A DNA stretch of 64,000 nt, taken from positions 8,432,001-8,496,000 of the forward strand of contig OZ176052.1 in the NCBI GenBank assembly GCA_964247055.1, read 5' to 3'. Each line of letters begins with the position of its first letter. Position 1 is the stretch's first letter. The stretch comes from Paragordius varius. Lineage: Eukaryota > Nematomorpha. The notes beneath the pieces are model-generated. The model was not told where the DNA came from, ran no database searches, and saw only the letters and a program-made list of their open reading frames with translations. Made by a program: the position numbers and the translations under genes. This document shows, in pieces, positions 37,086 through 50,433 of this stretch.

Positions 37086-40000
37086 TTGAATTCAAGCTAC
37101 CTGAAAGCTATGGAAGATGGTAAAGTTGATATCACAAATTCGGCATCGTCGCAAAATCTCACAAACTCCAAGGAGGATGAAAATAAAAATGTAACTAAAC
37201 AGAATCCACAAAAATCCCTTACGAATAATCACAACAATAAAAACAACAATCTATTTAGCAGTCTTCTTGTGATGAATGGATGCAATAATAGTAGTGGTAT
37301 AATTGGCGATGATAAATTAAGCATAAATGCAATAAAAACTGATGTTGAAAACATACAACCACCACCACCTGCTCTTGTTGAATATAATAATAATAATGTT
37401 GATATCAACAAAAATGAGGTCGATATAAATGACACTGTTAATAATATAAATGCTATTGCTAGCACAAATGTAAGTAATGGCACATATGAACTACGAGACC
37501 AGCAACAGAAAATAAATATTTCGAATATGCTTGAATCAAACATGGATATCACATCCATTCTCAATGAAATTAATGCCGCAGGCCAACCAACATCATCGCA
37601 AAAGTCAACGACACAAACTGGGTCCTCAGTCTCTTTCTCTCCCTCTAAAAAATCTTCAGATAACGTTGGTACTAATCAAGACATCAATATTGAAGAGTTT
37701 ATCGCTAAACTTACCAATAGTTTTGGTAATAAAGCGGAAGATGGCTCAAACTCTCACAATGATTCATTAGTTGTGGATGAAAATATATTCGCCAATTCAA
37801 TTACAACAACAGATGGGAACAATGTTAATCATTCTTCCGATGCTTTTATCCCCTCATCATCATCAAATTATTCCACAAATGCGACACCCGGAAGTTCTTC
37901 TGGTGTTTCCAAATACCCAGTTTTAGCGGTGGATGATGAAAGTGTTTCAGCTCCAAGTACAAGGGCTAAACTTACGCCCACCGTTTTTAGTGATAAAATT
38001 TGTTTGGCCCGCGCTCTGCAAGCCGGAGACCCGCGGTTAAAGCTGGTACAAAGAGGGGGCAACGTTAAAAGTCCTGTTTGGAAGATATTTCGTGTCATAA
38101 CGTTCGAGGGGAGAAAGACGAACCATATAGCATGTTATAGATGCCTTCAGGTATGTTATAGCAATCTAAAAATAAATGTAATTTTATTGTTTTGTTTAAT
38201 GTCACATATTTTCTGTTTAATTTTTAGTAAGTACATTATAAAGAATGTGCCACACTTAAGTATTTTACTGTGTTCGCCGAATATATTTAACCAAAAATTT
38301 TTGAAAATTTTATAACTATATTAGAGCAATTTACATTGATCCTTCATATATCAAATTTTCATTATTTATTAATAAATTGTCCTTAAAATTTTGTCAAAGG
38401 ATAAAATTTAAATTTTTTTTATTGAACATGTTTGGCGAAAACCATTGACACAACAATCTACAATAAAATAATGTTTATTTATTAAAAAATTGACCATGTT
38501 AGAGTAAAATAACTCAGGTGTCCTTTGATTATTTATAAAAATGAAAGTTTAACAGTTCATGCCGTACGTAGTTTACCGTTTTTAATGCAAAATGTTCCTT
38601 ATAAAAATGTAACTATTGGCCTAATTAATTTCATTCTAATGAAATTATTACGATACTCATATAGGTTTATAGGTATGATTCACATCACATGGGCACCTCT
38701 AACCTCTATCGCCATAAATGTGTTAACAATACAAATAATGAAAAAGCTGTTAACAGTGTTGATAATTTAACCCAATCTCCACTATCCATGAGTCCGGAAA
38801 AGACTGTCACTAAAAATGTGGATACATCTGAGCCCCAAAGCAATGATGATACAATAGGTAAATAAATTTATGCTATTATTTATCCTAAAGTTTTAAAGCG
38901 TAAAATTTTTGTGAGGAACAGTATTTGACAAGGTTATTATGGAAATGACTTCCCTTTAACCCAAAATTTATTTGAACTGCAAATAATAAATAATTATTTT
39001 GTGTTGATTTAAACCCATATAAAAGGATAAAATTTAAACATACGGGCTTGGATTTATTAGAACGATAACAAATACCTATAACATCGGTTTTAACACTATC
39101 AAACATAAATTATTTCTAATAGTACTGCATTTTTGCCCTTAAATTAATTTCTTCAAGCCTAAATTACTTTTTACCCAAATTAAATTCACCTTTGGATCGT
39201 GATAATATTTTATAAAACTAAGCCAATGCCCTTTAATTAATATTAGTCATTTCGATTTAGTATTGATTAATTAATATTGTTTGTTTTTATCTTTTTTTAT
39301 AATAATTTAGGTTTTTGTAAGCATTAAATACATTAACCTTTTTTCTTAACTTCCCGGTTCATTGTTTTTGTTAGCCGATAAATAAACACGCATTTAAAAT
39401 TATTTCAAACAGGTAAATTTAACAATGGATTTTTTATGGTTTCTGTATTTTGTAAAAAATTACACCAGGTGTGTAAAAATATAAATAATGGTATAAATAT
39501 ACCGATTCTCAAAATATTTTTTAAAAAATATTTTTTATTAACAGGAGAAGAAAAAATATATGTAGATGATTCCAAAAATTCCGAGAATCTTACCATTAAA
39601 GAAGAACAATCCGAAAATGACAGTGATGATTATAAACCATATGTTACAAGCAAATGTAACTATAAATAATTTCATTAAACTTATTTATTTCAATAAGTAA
39701 AATTTTAACCTAAGTTAGCTAAGAAAGTTAAATATATTAAAATCTAAGTTTAAGTGAAAAATCTTGAAAGGCACAATTATACTTATGAATGCAAGTTCTC
39801 AGAATAAACAAATAAGCGCAGATATTGTGTAATTTTAGATAAAATAAAATAACTCAATTCAGTAAAAAAACACTATTTATTACCTTTGCGCACGTTTATC
39901 AATTTTTGCCATAAAATTGTTATAAAATGTTTTCCTAAGTATTATATTATTCAATTTTTTAAAATGATATACCTATACAATTTGCTTCACTATATATATA

Positions 40001-43000
40001 GCACAACATGAAAAACAACAGGCTTCCCAAGTCAGTACTACACCTGTCCAATCAACTAATCGAAGAAAGAGGAGTATAATTTCATCTCTTGCGCAAAGAA
40101 AACGTTTGAAATTACCTAAATTACAATCTAGTTTACAAAGTATGTTTTTTATGCCCTAAAATTATTGAACGTTTGGAAATACGACCTAAAAATTATATAA
40201 ATATCTATATCAATCGGTTATTTAACCATTTTGCATTGTTTCGATGCATTAGTTTTTATAAGAAAATACAATTATATAAAATTTACTTTCTTAACTAATA
40301 TTGGATGAAAGCATTCAGCGGTTGGATTTTAAGCCGATTAAACGTCTTTTTGTCTATTTATGAACATTTATATATCATTTTTATAATTTGTCAATTAATT
40401 ACAGAACACGTCCCAAACCCATATCCCACAAACTTGGTCAATAATAGTTCAGAAACCGCTACAGATGAAATGGATGAGGCTATTATAGAAAACAATTTAA
40501 ACACCTCTGATTCTAATAGTAAAAACTTATTTTAAATCTATAATAGTAATATTACACTTAAATACAACTATATATTTACCATTTTTGAATATTTTTTTAT
40601 TGTTTTTTGAAAAAAATTGGTTAGCATAAATGATGAAAGAATATAACTAAATAAATTTTTCTTATAAACCAAACTTTTATTTAACTCCTTAAAAATGCTT
40701 TGATTTAACTAAAAACAATTTATTAGATTCCTACAAATTTTGGCAGAAAATCACTTGTTTGGGTTTGATGAAAGATTTTATGGATGAAATTAAATCGAAT
40801 CTCGACACCTGCGAGCAAACTATTGCCGCTTCAATCAAACATACAAACATCGAAAATAACAGCATTGATGATAATACCGTTTCATGTAAGTTATAGTTTA
40901 CACTAATTTTTTAGTTTTGGTATTATTAATAAATACTAAAATATATTTTAATTTATTATAGGTTGTAGGAAATTGAATGTAATTGTTAACGCTTTGGGAC
41001 TTAATCAAAGTTTAAAATTGTTATTCAAAAAATACCGGCGTTCCGTCCTCTTGGAACAAGAGAAAAATCGGAAAGAATTATTGGGTAACTTAATTTTTTA
41101 TTTAATCAGTTTTATACAGGTACATAGAGCTTATAATGAACCATATTGTGTTTTCTAGATTTACGACAAAAATTATTGTTAAAACAACACAAAAGTGAAA
41201 ATTTAAAGATTAGGGATGCATTTTTCAAAGAACTCATGGTTGAACATGACCAGATTTTGGCCCCAAACTCTGTAAACGTATCCAATAGCCTAACGAATAA
41301 TTGTGCATTATCACCTGATTTATTGTCACTTCAAGCTTTGATTGGAGATACGAATATGAACGCACAATCGAATTCTTTAGTATACAATGCTAATAATAAT
41401 GTTAATTTTGCGTTAAATACAACCATAAATAATAATGGTAATAGTCTTTTGACTGATAAAAATCTCAATATGCTGTACAACAGTTATTACAAAACATCTA
41501 TGTATTCACAGGCCAATACGGGTTCGACATCATCGTTTATGTCCACCAAAACGTTAAATGTAAGTATAAATTAAATAATCATAATCATATATGCAGGAAA
41601 CATCTAAATATATTGCCCTAATTTAATGTATTATATCTATATAAATTAGTTATAGTCATAAGTCTTTACCGGTTTTTTGGTAAAAAATACTTAATTTGGA
41701 ATTTGTTTTTTGATATCTGCATATTTCGCCCCTCTCTCTGTTAATATTTGATATGCCAGATGTTTGACTTTTGCCAAAAACTATTCGTCAAGGCATTTTA
41801 CAGTTAATTGTAAAAGTGCTGCTCAACGAGAGTGTTTTCCAGCCACGTAAAGGTAAGGTATGATGCTGCCAGATCAGGAGAATACAGCGAACGCGGAAGA
41901 ATTTTCAAAGTATCTTTCACTGTTTTGCTATGTGAGACGGAGCATCGTCATGTAGCAAGATCATTTTGCTTTGTCTTTTGGCGCATTCCGGTTGTTTTTC
42001 AATTAATACATGGTTATTTTAGTCATTTAATAGCGATAATGTTGTGTATGAACAATTTTATGGAATTTTATGATTTTATAAACAATGCCGCTTTGACACA
42101 TAGTATGTTTGTTGAAAAGATTTGGCCTGTGGATGATGGCTTCACAAGGTAACAGCCACGATTACTGTTTTCTCATAAGTCACAATTCGGTGTAAAAATG
42201 TTTTTTTCGCGATGTTGAGGCATTTCACAAGTCTCTGCGATTTTCGATTTGACGTTCATGCAAATTGTGTGGACCGATTTTATTGGTCCCTCGCATTGCT
42301 CGTAGACAATCTATTGATTATTTTTTGTGATATATGCGATTCTGCCATATAACGGTGAGTTTCAGTTGGGTCATCATCCAATAATCTTGCACTTGATCGT
42401 TTTTGCAGTGTGCGTTCTTCCAACACACTCTTTCACATTAAATGTGTCAATCGATTGAGCATGATCACCATATGTTTCAGCTAGCAAAAACTAACTTTCA
42501 ACATTTCTTCTGATGATGCCTATGTTTTTTCTGGTTCAACATTTTTCAAGATTCCTGAATGATTGAAGCAAGACTCTAGTTTTTGGTGAACTCAATTATT
42601 TATTTGTTTTATGTGAAGCATGTAGCAAATTAATCGTCTGCGTAGTTTTTTTAATGTCTTCTCTTAAAACTGCAATAAGTTAGGTATACACCTGGATAAA
42701 TATAATATATTATGTAAGTCCCACTTCAGTTTATAATGATTTTTTACTGATAATTATATTTGTTACGTACTCTAGGATATCTTAAAGAGTTTTGATCGCA
42801 CTAATCCAAGAAAAAGCCAAACCTCTAACTTGGATTCCATGATTCTTGCCAAACAACTCAATAATTGGAACGATGTTAGCGGTTCCAAAAATAAATTTGA
42901 AAACTTGAAGATTTTTAACTCTTCGCTCACAAATAAAGAACAGTCCCAGGACAAAAATAAAATTGTTAGTAATAATTTTTTGAACGAAGATTTATTGGAT

Positions 43001-44053
43001 ATATCTCGTGCCTTTTTCCCAGACGCATCATTGTTTTCTTCTGCCAACAACAAAAAACAAGCACAACAAAACCAAAACACACTTACGAATGAAAGTTTTA
43101 CTGCCCAACCTACTCTAACTGTTGCATCAAACACTTCTGAAATACTCAATGCACTGATCGGCGGTGCAAATTATGCCAATTTGAATCTCAATCTCAAAAA
43201 TAATATTGATTCTAATAGGAACAATATGTTGACTCAACAAAGCGTTGGAAATAATCGAAATTCGACTACAAATATTTATGACACACTGAAATCGTTAAAT
43301 TTACCCAACAACAACATCAACAACGGTAATAATAATATAATTAAATCGACATCGTATTATGATACCCTTTTAAATTCAACCGCTCTTACTCTCTTGAGTC
43401 AGTTTAATTTAAGCAATACTAATAGCAATGCGGGTTCAACGCTAAAATCATATATATCTTTTGGTGGCACATCAGCAAATGATAAATCAAATTATTCAAA
43501 CTACACTCAGACAAATACAAATGTCGCAAATATAATGGCAAAACCAAATAATTTGTTACCTTCCCTCCAAAATACAAATTTAACTACCAAAGATTCCCTT
43601 CTAGAAAATTTGTTAAATAACACAAATATTAATCAAGCAATGCTACCAAATAATCTCAATAATCATGTTAATACTCTAAATAACTCTAACAATATGAATC
43701 TCACTACTAATGGAACAATCAATGAAAACGAAAAAATCAATCACCTTAACGCAAATTGTGAACAGAATTCCAAGGATTTTGCCAGTAATTATACCACGCC
43801 AACTAAGATTGATCCCACCACACTAACCCTTAATACTGTAAATGGTGTGTCAAATGGTTCGTCCTCGCCCTTAGATTCAAATGTTAATGACAAAAATCTA
43901 ATACTTCTTAAAAGCCTGCGGAATATATTATCACCAAAAACTTCAGCACCTTCAAGTATCATCACCCAATATATTAACACCTCTGCAAATGAATCAATCG
44001 AAACTACCGGGAAAGCAACTACAAATAATGATACAGCATCGATTTCTCTTTAA
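37086..44053 (+). CDS. Asn-rich BED-finger protein, nine exons
   Basis: Exons are 37086-38150, 38665-38857, 39545-39655, 40002-40139, 40405-40518, 40727-40885, 40962-41084, 41159-41559 and 42776-44053; every phase agrees and the product is about 1190 residues. The first exon is preceded by TTTATAG, so it either follows an earlier exon or starts at the ATG at 37110. A BED finger spans the first intron: SPVWKIFRVITFEG, CYRC, then GTSNLYRHKC, with the H-x-C ending known from Hermes-like hAT transposases. Later come a basic nuclear-localisation-like stretch (RRKRSIISSLAQRKRLKL) in exon 4 and a coiled-coil-like segment in exons 7-8 (LEQEKNRKELLDLRQKLLLK). Long Asn/Ser/Thr-rich regions lie at both ends. 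It is probably a nuclear DNA-binding regulator; I do not recognise the orthologue. No transposase core is present. Confidence 0.85.
41653..42683 (-). mobile_element. Mariner relic in the last intron of the BED-finger gene
   Basis: On the minus strand, conceptual pieces include HDDAPSH, then KTVKDTLKILPRSLYSPDLAAS, the second catalytic region of mariner transposases. The left terminus (CATAAGTCTTTACCGG) is nearly the same as in the copy at 32418. Stops and frame changes show that it is inactive. It lies antisense to its host gene and accounts for most of the 1216-nt intron. Confidence 0.82.
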
Positions 44054-45260
44054 GATAAAAACTCTTTATCACACCCCAAAACCAAAATTTTCTACAGCTT
44101 TTTATTTTAAGGACCAAAAAACCTTAATTTTACTGTGTTTTACATTCACATTCCTTAAATATATAACGATAAAAATCGACATAGTATGGCCATACCATGT
44201 TTTTATTCATATATATATATATGTCGATAATTTCAAACGATTGTTTAGTCTTTTTATATTCCATTCTTTCTCTATGTCAATATCAAGTGCAAATATTAAA
44301 TATATTTATAATTTAATGGACCATTTTTAAATATTAATAATGTAAATGTTTAGGTAAAATGATTTTAATTCGTATATTAGTCTGTTATAAAACCACATTC
44401 CTTAATTTTAAAGAATATGCATTTATAAATTATTTTTTGTCTTAAAACCGACCAAACTTAAAGCATATTTTTAATATTTAATCGGTATATGTGTGTATTT
44501 TTCCTATAACATATTCAATTTTAATATAATTTTTATTATTGTATATGTTTATGTGAAATGTCCTATTTAATGCGACTATCAATTTTCTTATACCTTCATA
44601 ATATATTATTTGTAAATGTGTAAATTAATTTTAAAAAATAAATTCATATTATTAGCAGCTTAGTATCTTTCGGTTATATATATTTAATTTTTTCCAGCAA
44701 AATCCAATTTAAAATAATAAAAATAAACTGTCTAGTCCCAGGGTTGTGATTTTGACCCCCCTTTTCAGTTATATTTTAATTGCAGGCGAATTACGTTTTT
44801 AGCACACTCATCGACTATAAACTAAAAGTTATTAGTTTTTACTTAAATTTTTAACTATACTTTAAATTATTTAATTCTTAAGCTTAAAATAGAGTATATA
44901 TCTTAATGTAAAACTAAAATTCAAATAAATTCAAATTTTAGAAAAGGGACTTTAAATTTTTATTAATTAAATAAAGTTTACTCAGCGTCTAAATCCCAAA
45001 AAATATTTTTTTAACTAAAAATTGGAACAAAGATTTTAAATAAATTCAAATTACGGCATTTAGCTTTTTCCAAATATAAAATTTCGAGTTTTTGTTCTCG
45101 GCTAATATGAAACAAAATTAACCCATACCTGCAGAGTGTTAGTCGTATAAAAGATAAATATTTAAGCAAAGTGTTCATTTTTCTAGTAGTGACTTATTTT
45201 AATGTAGAGTCTAACATATATTATAAAGCCATCTCGGTCGCAAATATTAAGATAATGGCC
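44054..45260. other. 3' flank of the BED-finger gene
   Basis: A candidate AATAAA at 44637-44642 would give a 3' UTR of about 600 nt. Beyond it the DNA is AT-rich without recognised genes up to the large palindrome. Confidence 0.4.
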
Positions 45261-47470
45261 ATATATATATATATATATTATGTGCAAAAAAAATTTTAAC
45301 AAAATTTTTTTATGAGATAGCTTATGACCAGCGAATTCCAAAAAATTTCTTATTGATGAACTAGTTTTTGAAATATTGGAGAAAATCAAAATTGGGAAAA
45401 AAGTGAATATTAAGGATAATTAAAAAAATATTGATAAAACTTAAGATATTATGATTATCATTTTCGCAGATATTTGCATTTTAGCCTAAAATCATATAGT
45501 TAGGTTTTTATTAAAACTCAAATAAAAAAATCGCATTTTTCTTTTAACATAATTAAAAGCCAAAATTTTTCATACTATATTAAAATAATTTTTTTAATTA
45601 TTTAGTAGCTAAACTAACTAATAAAATCTTAACATTCATATTTTATTCTGTAAAAAAACTTATAAAATAAAACTAAAAAATATTTTTTTAAGTTTTAATT
45701 TTTTGTCTTCTGGTATATGAGTTTATAAAAAATTCATTCTTTTATTTTGCAATCTTACATGAGGGGGAATCTATATATTTATAAAAATGGAAAATGCTGG
45801 CTTTGTGATCTCGTACAGGAAAACCGGTAGACCCATTCAAATCCAAACATCGAAAAAATATAATCATTAATGAATGCCCCGACAATAGCTTCGCCCTTTT
45901 TTTGAAATAGGCCCCCTGTTCGGGCCCACCCCGTGTGAAAAACGGGTTTTTTTTGAAAACAGAAGTCCACAAAAATCGTGTCTTTGAGACAATTTTCCGG
46001 AGAACGTGTTGGTCCATTCTATTTCAAATATGATTTTTATTTAGTTTTTTTCGATTGCGCCAAACATAGTCGAGTCACTTTTTTGATTTAGGCCCTCTTT
46101 TTACCCGCTCCCCCCGTAAAATGCCACCTTTTTCAAAAAACAAAGTCCACAAAAATAATTTTTTAATTCTCTTTTTCGACCAAGACATGAGACCGTAAAA
46201 ATTCTTTATGGATTCCACGTATTCCCTGTTAAAAGGCAAAAATTTTAGCCAAGCGTTTCTTTGATGATAGCTGCTGGGTAAGGAGCTACCCGCGAAAAAC
46301 TGATTTCTCATGTAACTTTGTAATCTGTTTCCGGAAAACCGGTGAACCCATTCAAATCCAAATATCGAAAAAATATAATCATTAATGAATGCCCCGACAA
46401 TAGCTTCGCCCTTTTTTGGAATTAGGTCCCCAGTTTGGGCCCACCCCGTGTGAAAAATGGGTTAAGTCAATTTTTTGGAGAACGTGTTGGACCATTCAAT
46501 TTCAAATATGATTTTTGTTTACTTATTTTTGATCGCGATGAACATAGTCGACTCACTTTTTTGATTTAGACCCTATTTTTACCCGCTATCCCTGTAAAAT
46601 GCCATTTTTTCAAAAAACAAAGTCCACAAAAATAATTTTTTAAATCTATTTTTCCCCCAAGTAAACAATAAATTAGTATGAATGCACCGTTTTAAGATTC
46701 CCATGAGATCATCCCCCTCCCAGAAGTCCGAAGGACTTCCTCGGGCTGCGTAGCAGCACGAGATTTATGCTAGTTATAAAGTATATAAATTTATGCAAAA
46801 TAGGATTTAAAAGTAGTGGAATATCAACCAACAATCCATACAAATCCCTGTAACAGATTTGTTTTAACACAAATTAATATTTTTACTGGGATTCGTACGG
46901 ATTCTTGGTTAATATTCTACTTTTAAATATTTTGCATAAATTTATATACTTTAAATTTCCGCTCATGTAAGATTTTAAAAAAGAGTAAATATTTATACAT
47001 ACATAAACCAGTAGACAAAAAATGGAAAAATAAAAAAAAAATCAGTTTTATTGATATATAAATTTTTTTACTGAATAAAAATAATGTTAAGATTTTAATA
47101 GTGAGTTTAGCTAGTAAATAATTAAAAATTTATTTTAATATAGTTTCAAAAATATTTTGTCTTTTAATTATGTTAACAGAAAAATGCGATTATTTTGTCT
47201 GAATTTCAATAAAAGCCTATCTATATGATTTTAGGCTATTTATAAATTGCAAATATCTGCTTAAATGATAATCATAATATCTCAAGTTATATCAATATTT
47301 TTTTAATTATCCCTAATTTTCATTTTTTGTCCAATATTTGATTTTCTTTCAATATTTCAAAAATTAGGCCATGCTGCAAATGAATTTGCTGGTGATAAAC
47401 TATCTTATGAAAAATAATTTTGTTAAAAAAATTAACCCTCTTTTTGCACACAGTGTATACATATATATTG
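45261..47470. repeat. Giant palindrome interrupted by a Helitron
   Basis: The left half, from TGTGCAAAAA near 45281 through GATAATTAAAAAAATATTGAT, GATATTATGATTATCATTT, GCAGATATTTGCA, TAGCTAAACT and CTTACATGAG near 45755, recurs as its reverse complement from CTCATGTAAG near 46967 back to TTTTTGCACACA near 47450. The mirror continues inwards past the Helitron at 45770-46773: AAAGTATATAAATTTATGCA after it pairs with TGCATAAATTTATATACTTT near 46935-46955. Without the Helitron the palindrome would be about 1.2 kb, with its centre near 46866. No protein is encoded. Confidence 0.88.
45770..46773 (+). mobile_element. Non-autonomous Helitron within the palindrome
   Basis: This 1004-bp copy is complete at both ends: TCTATATATTTATAAAAATGG after an A, and the two hairpins plus ATGCTAG before a T. 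It has two internal units, as in the copies at 8222 and 23982. No Rep/helicase gene is present. Confidence 0.9.
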
Positions 47471-49302
47471 TATTGTGATAGGAAAAATATTATGATTCTT
47501 TTGATTTTTGCACTTACAAGTGATTTAAGAAACTAATTTATACTATTGTGGTAACTGCTCTATCTTAGAAAATGACAAAATTTACTCACTTTTGTTAATT
47601 CAATTTTTTTGGAGGTAAAAATCCTTCAACCAAAAATATCAGTAATATATATTAGTATAAAAATCTAAATAATATTTTTAAAAAATTTAAATTTTTAGAT
47701 GTGTTCGAAATTCTCAATTTTTTTCGCTTTTCCGAATTAGGCTAGTTTTCCTATAAAAGCAAAAACGCCGATATTGCGCATTTAAAATTTTTAAAATACG
47801 CTAAATTTTAATATAAATTAATAATATTAATATAAATTATAATTTTTTCAAAAATTTAATTTTGGTAAAATTTTGTCGATGGGTTGTCTTTTTGTAAAGA
47901 GTAAACCTTTAAATTAAAATTCTGAAGCGATAGTTATCAAATTAAGAAAAAGTGTTTAATATCAAAGACTATCCAAAAGAATTTAATTAATTTTCTGCGG
48001 TATTATAAAAATAAATTTTATATATCTGTCATTTTTGCGAATGTTTTTTTGGAGGTTCACGGATTTGTTAAACTTAGGGTACTTTCTTAAGCAACTTATA
48101 TGCATTTAGCAAAGCTTTTCCCAATATTTCATCCTCTTTTGTAAATAGGATAATTAGACAAAAAATATCATATAAAGGTCTTTCCAAAATAATTTTATCT
48201 AAATTATTAAATCCGTCAAGTGTGCCGTAGACCACACTTCCAAATTTCAAGTTTTACTAGATCATATGATTTTTATCACCACCGAATCAAGTTTTCTTGC
48301 TTTAAGTCCCCTAATGTTAAAACTTTTTATCACATAAAAGCAAGCCATGAAAATTTTTCAACTCGTCAAAAAAACTTACCCAACCCTAGTATGAAGTACG
48401 TTTCAACAAAATTTTTCTAAAAAATATTGAAAAATATGCATTGGAAAATATGTTGATATCAAAATTTTTCTTGAAAATTTTATTGCTCATATTGGCATTT
48501 TCGCATTTTTTTGAGAGAACATCCTATTATAGAGAAAAAAATTAGGGACTTTCGGAGCCCATATCTATAGGTGGGGTGGTAACAAATTTTTTCGATTTGA
48601 CTTTCAAGTTTTCAAGTCACTGCTTGCTTTCATGTGATAAAAAATTTAACATAAGACGACTTAAGTCAAAAATTTCTCGAATGAGAAAAAGTCATATGAT
48701 GAAGAAAAATTGATTGCAAGTGTAGAGTAGGGATCACTTTACAGATTTAAAAATATGGATAAGATTTATATGGAAACTATTTATTTTTATAATTTATGTC
48801 TTAAATGAAACCTTTGATAATGCTATAAACTATTCATTTGTTAATTTTTAGCTAATTAACTTGTTCAAATCGGGAGGATACAAAAGAGGATAAATTTTTG
48901 GATAAACTCTGCTAATATTTAAAAACAATGCATATAAAAATATGCTAAATTTATTATTTCCGTAAACCGCAAAAAGATTTGATTCTTGAAAATACCTTAA
49001 AATTAATAATTAAATATTAATTGTTTAAAATTTATAAATTTATGTTTTGCATAAAATAATAAACGTTATTAAAGCATCTAAAGTCTATTTCATCATAAAT
49101 TTATTTCAAAAATATTGATAATCATATAAAAACAATAACATGTTATATTGTATAAACATCTTCCCATTATAATTGCATATGGACTCCTAACAAAATCAGT
49201 AATGTGGTGCAATAATAGAATTTGTTTTAAGGGCGAATGGTTTCATTAACTTTGAACTTTGAATTTTAGTTACTGGGCTCAATATTTAGAAAAAGTTATA
49301 AA
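47471..49302. other. Repeat-rich stretch without genes
   Basis: Apart from the foldback described at 47660-48575, I see only AT-rich DNA and repeat fragments. No exon is recognised. Confidence 0.45.
47660..48575. repeat. Second foldback repeat of the 25300 family
   Basis: The left arm (TTTTTAGATGTGTTCGAAATT, GCAAAAACGCCGATATTGCGC, AATTTTGGTAAAATTTTGTC) is mirrored on the right by sequence whose reverse complement reads GATATGGGCTCCGAAAGTCC, GCGAAAATGCCAATATGAGC and AAATTTTGTTGAAACGTAC. The arms are clearly related but diverged. A shorter inverted pair (ATCACATAAAAGCAAGC near 48330 and GCTTGCTTTCATGTGAT near 48622-48638) overlaps its right side. Confidence 0.65.
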
Positions 49303-50433
49303 TTAACACTTGATACAAACACATTCATTTGAGTCCTTCGATTCGAATTGGGGCAGTTGGATACCAGGCCTGTTTAATAAAATACTCTAAAAATTATGTA
49401 AGGAACCTAAACCATGGCAAAAGTTTACACTTATACAATATTGTTGAACCAAAATATAAGGAAAATTATTGATATACTTAATATTGCTCTTTTAAGGCAA
49501 ATCCAAAGGCAAAATTAGTCAAGCTGACAGGTATGCATTAGCTAAATAAAAAAATAATACAAACTTTTCTCTTTCTATCAATGTTATATGTGATTTATAT
49601 AAAAAATTAACTTTAGTTTTATATTTAAAATTTAATAAACACGATATTTTGCAAAAATGTTGCAAGATAAAAATGGCGCCTCAGTAATTTGATATGGAAC
49701 TATTTTTTCGAAAACTGAATTTTATCGAAATATTTTACCTTATTTATATAATTTTATGAAGCATAAATGGGACCGTTTCTTTCAGTATTTTTTTAAAAAT
49801 ATCAAATTAACACTTCGATTCAAATTGGGGTATCTAAATACCCCAGACTAAATTAGAGTTAGGATTTTTAAAAAAACTACTGAAGGAAACGGTCCCAATT
49901 TAAATTTATGCTTCTATCCTAATAAAAATTATTATGCCGAAACATCTCAATTTTGTTTTGAAAAAAAAGTTCCATGTCAAACTACTTCGACGCCATTTTT
50001 ATTTTACAAAATTTTTGCAAAATATCGTCTTCATTAAATTTTAAGGGTAAATTTAAAGGTAATATTTTATTTAAATTATATCCAACATTCATAGTAATAG
50101 AAAAAGCTGTTTAATTTGTATTATTTTTCAATTTTACCATTGCACGCATGTCATGGTGACTAAATTTTTACCTCTCGGTTTTAGTTCAAATTAAGTAATA
50201 TCAAGTATTTTTGAATAAAATTTTTTATATTTTTCGGTTTATTAATGTTATATAAGTGCAAGATTTTGCCATGGTTTTGATTCCTTCCATATTTTTAAAA
50301 GAATTTAATTTTAAACAGGTCTGGGGTATTTAACTACCCCAATTTGAATCGAAGGACTAAAATGAATGTGTTGTATCCAAGGGTTAATATTGCCTGGAGC
50401 GTTTAGATACACCAATTTGAATCGAGGTGTTAA
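49303..50433 (-). mobile_element. TTAA-flanked MITE, outer copy, split by a second copy
   Basis: It starts at TTAA (49303-49306) followed by CACTTGATACAAACACATTC, the right-end type, and ends at 50430-50433 with GAATCGAGGTG then TTAA, the left-end type. It is thus in minus orientation relative to the copy at 52179. It is interrupted at an internal TTAA by the copy at 49807-50387. The outer part resumes with TATTGCCTGGAGCGTTTAGATACACC, which matches the expected remainder of the element. No coding capacity is seen. TTAA targets and CAC-type ends suggest a piggyBac-like origin. Confidence 0.8.
49807..50387 (+). mobile_element. TTAA-flanked MITE, nested copy
   Basis: This copy is bounded by TTAA at 49807-49810 and 50384-50387. 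Its left end is CACTTCGATTCAAATTGGGG and its right end, read in reverse complement, is CCTTGGATACAACACATTC. Subterminal inverted repeats around GGGGTATCTAAATACCCC and GGGGTATTTAACTACCCC are clear. It lies inside and in the opposite orientation to the outer copy, so the pair forms a long inverted repeat. It does not code for protein. Confidence 0.88.
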
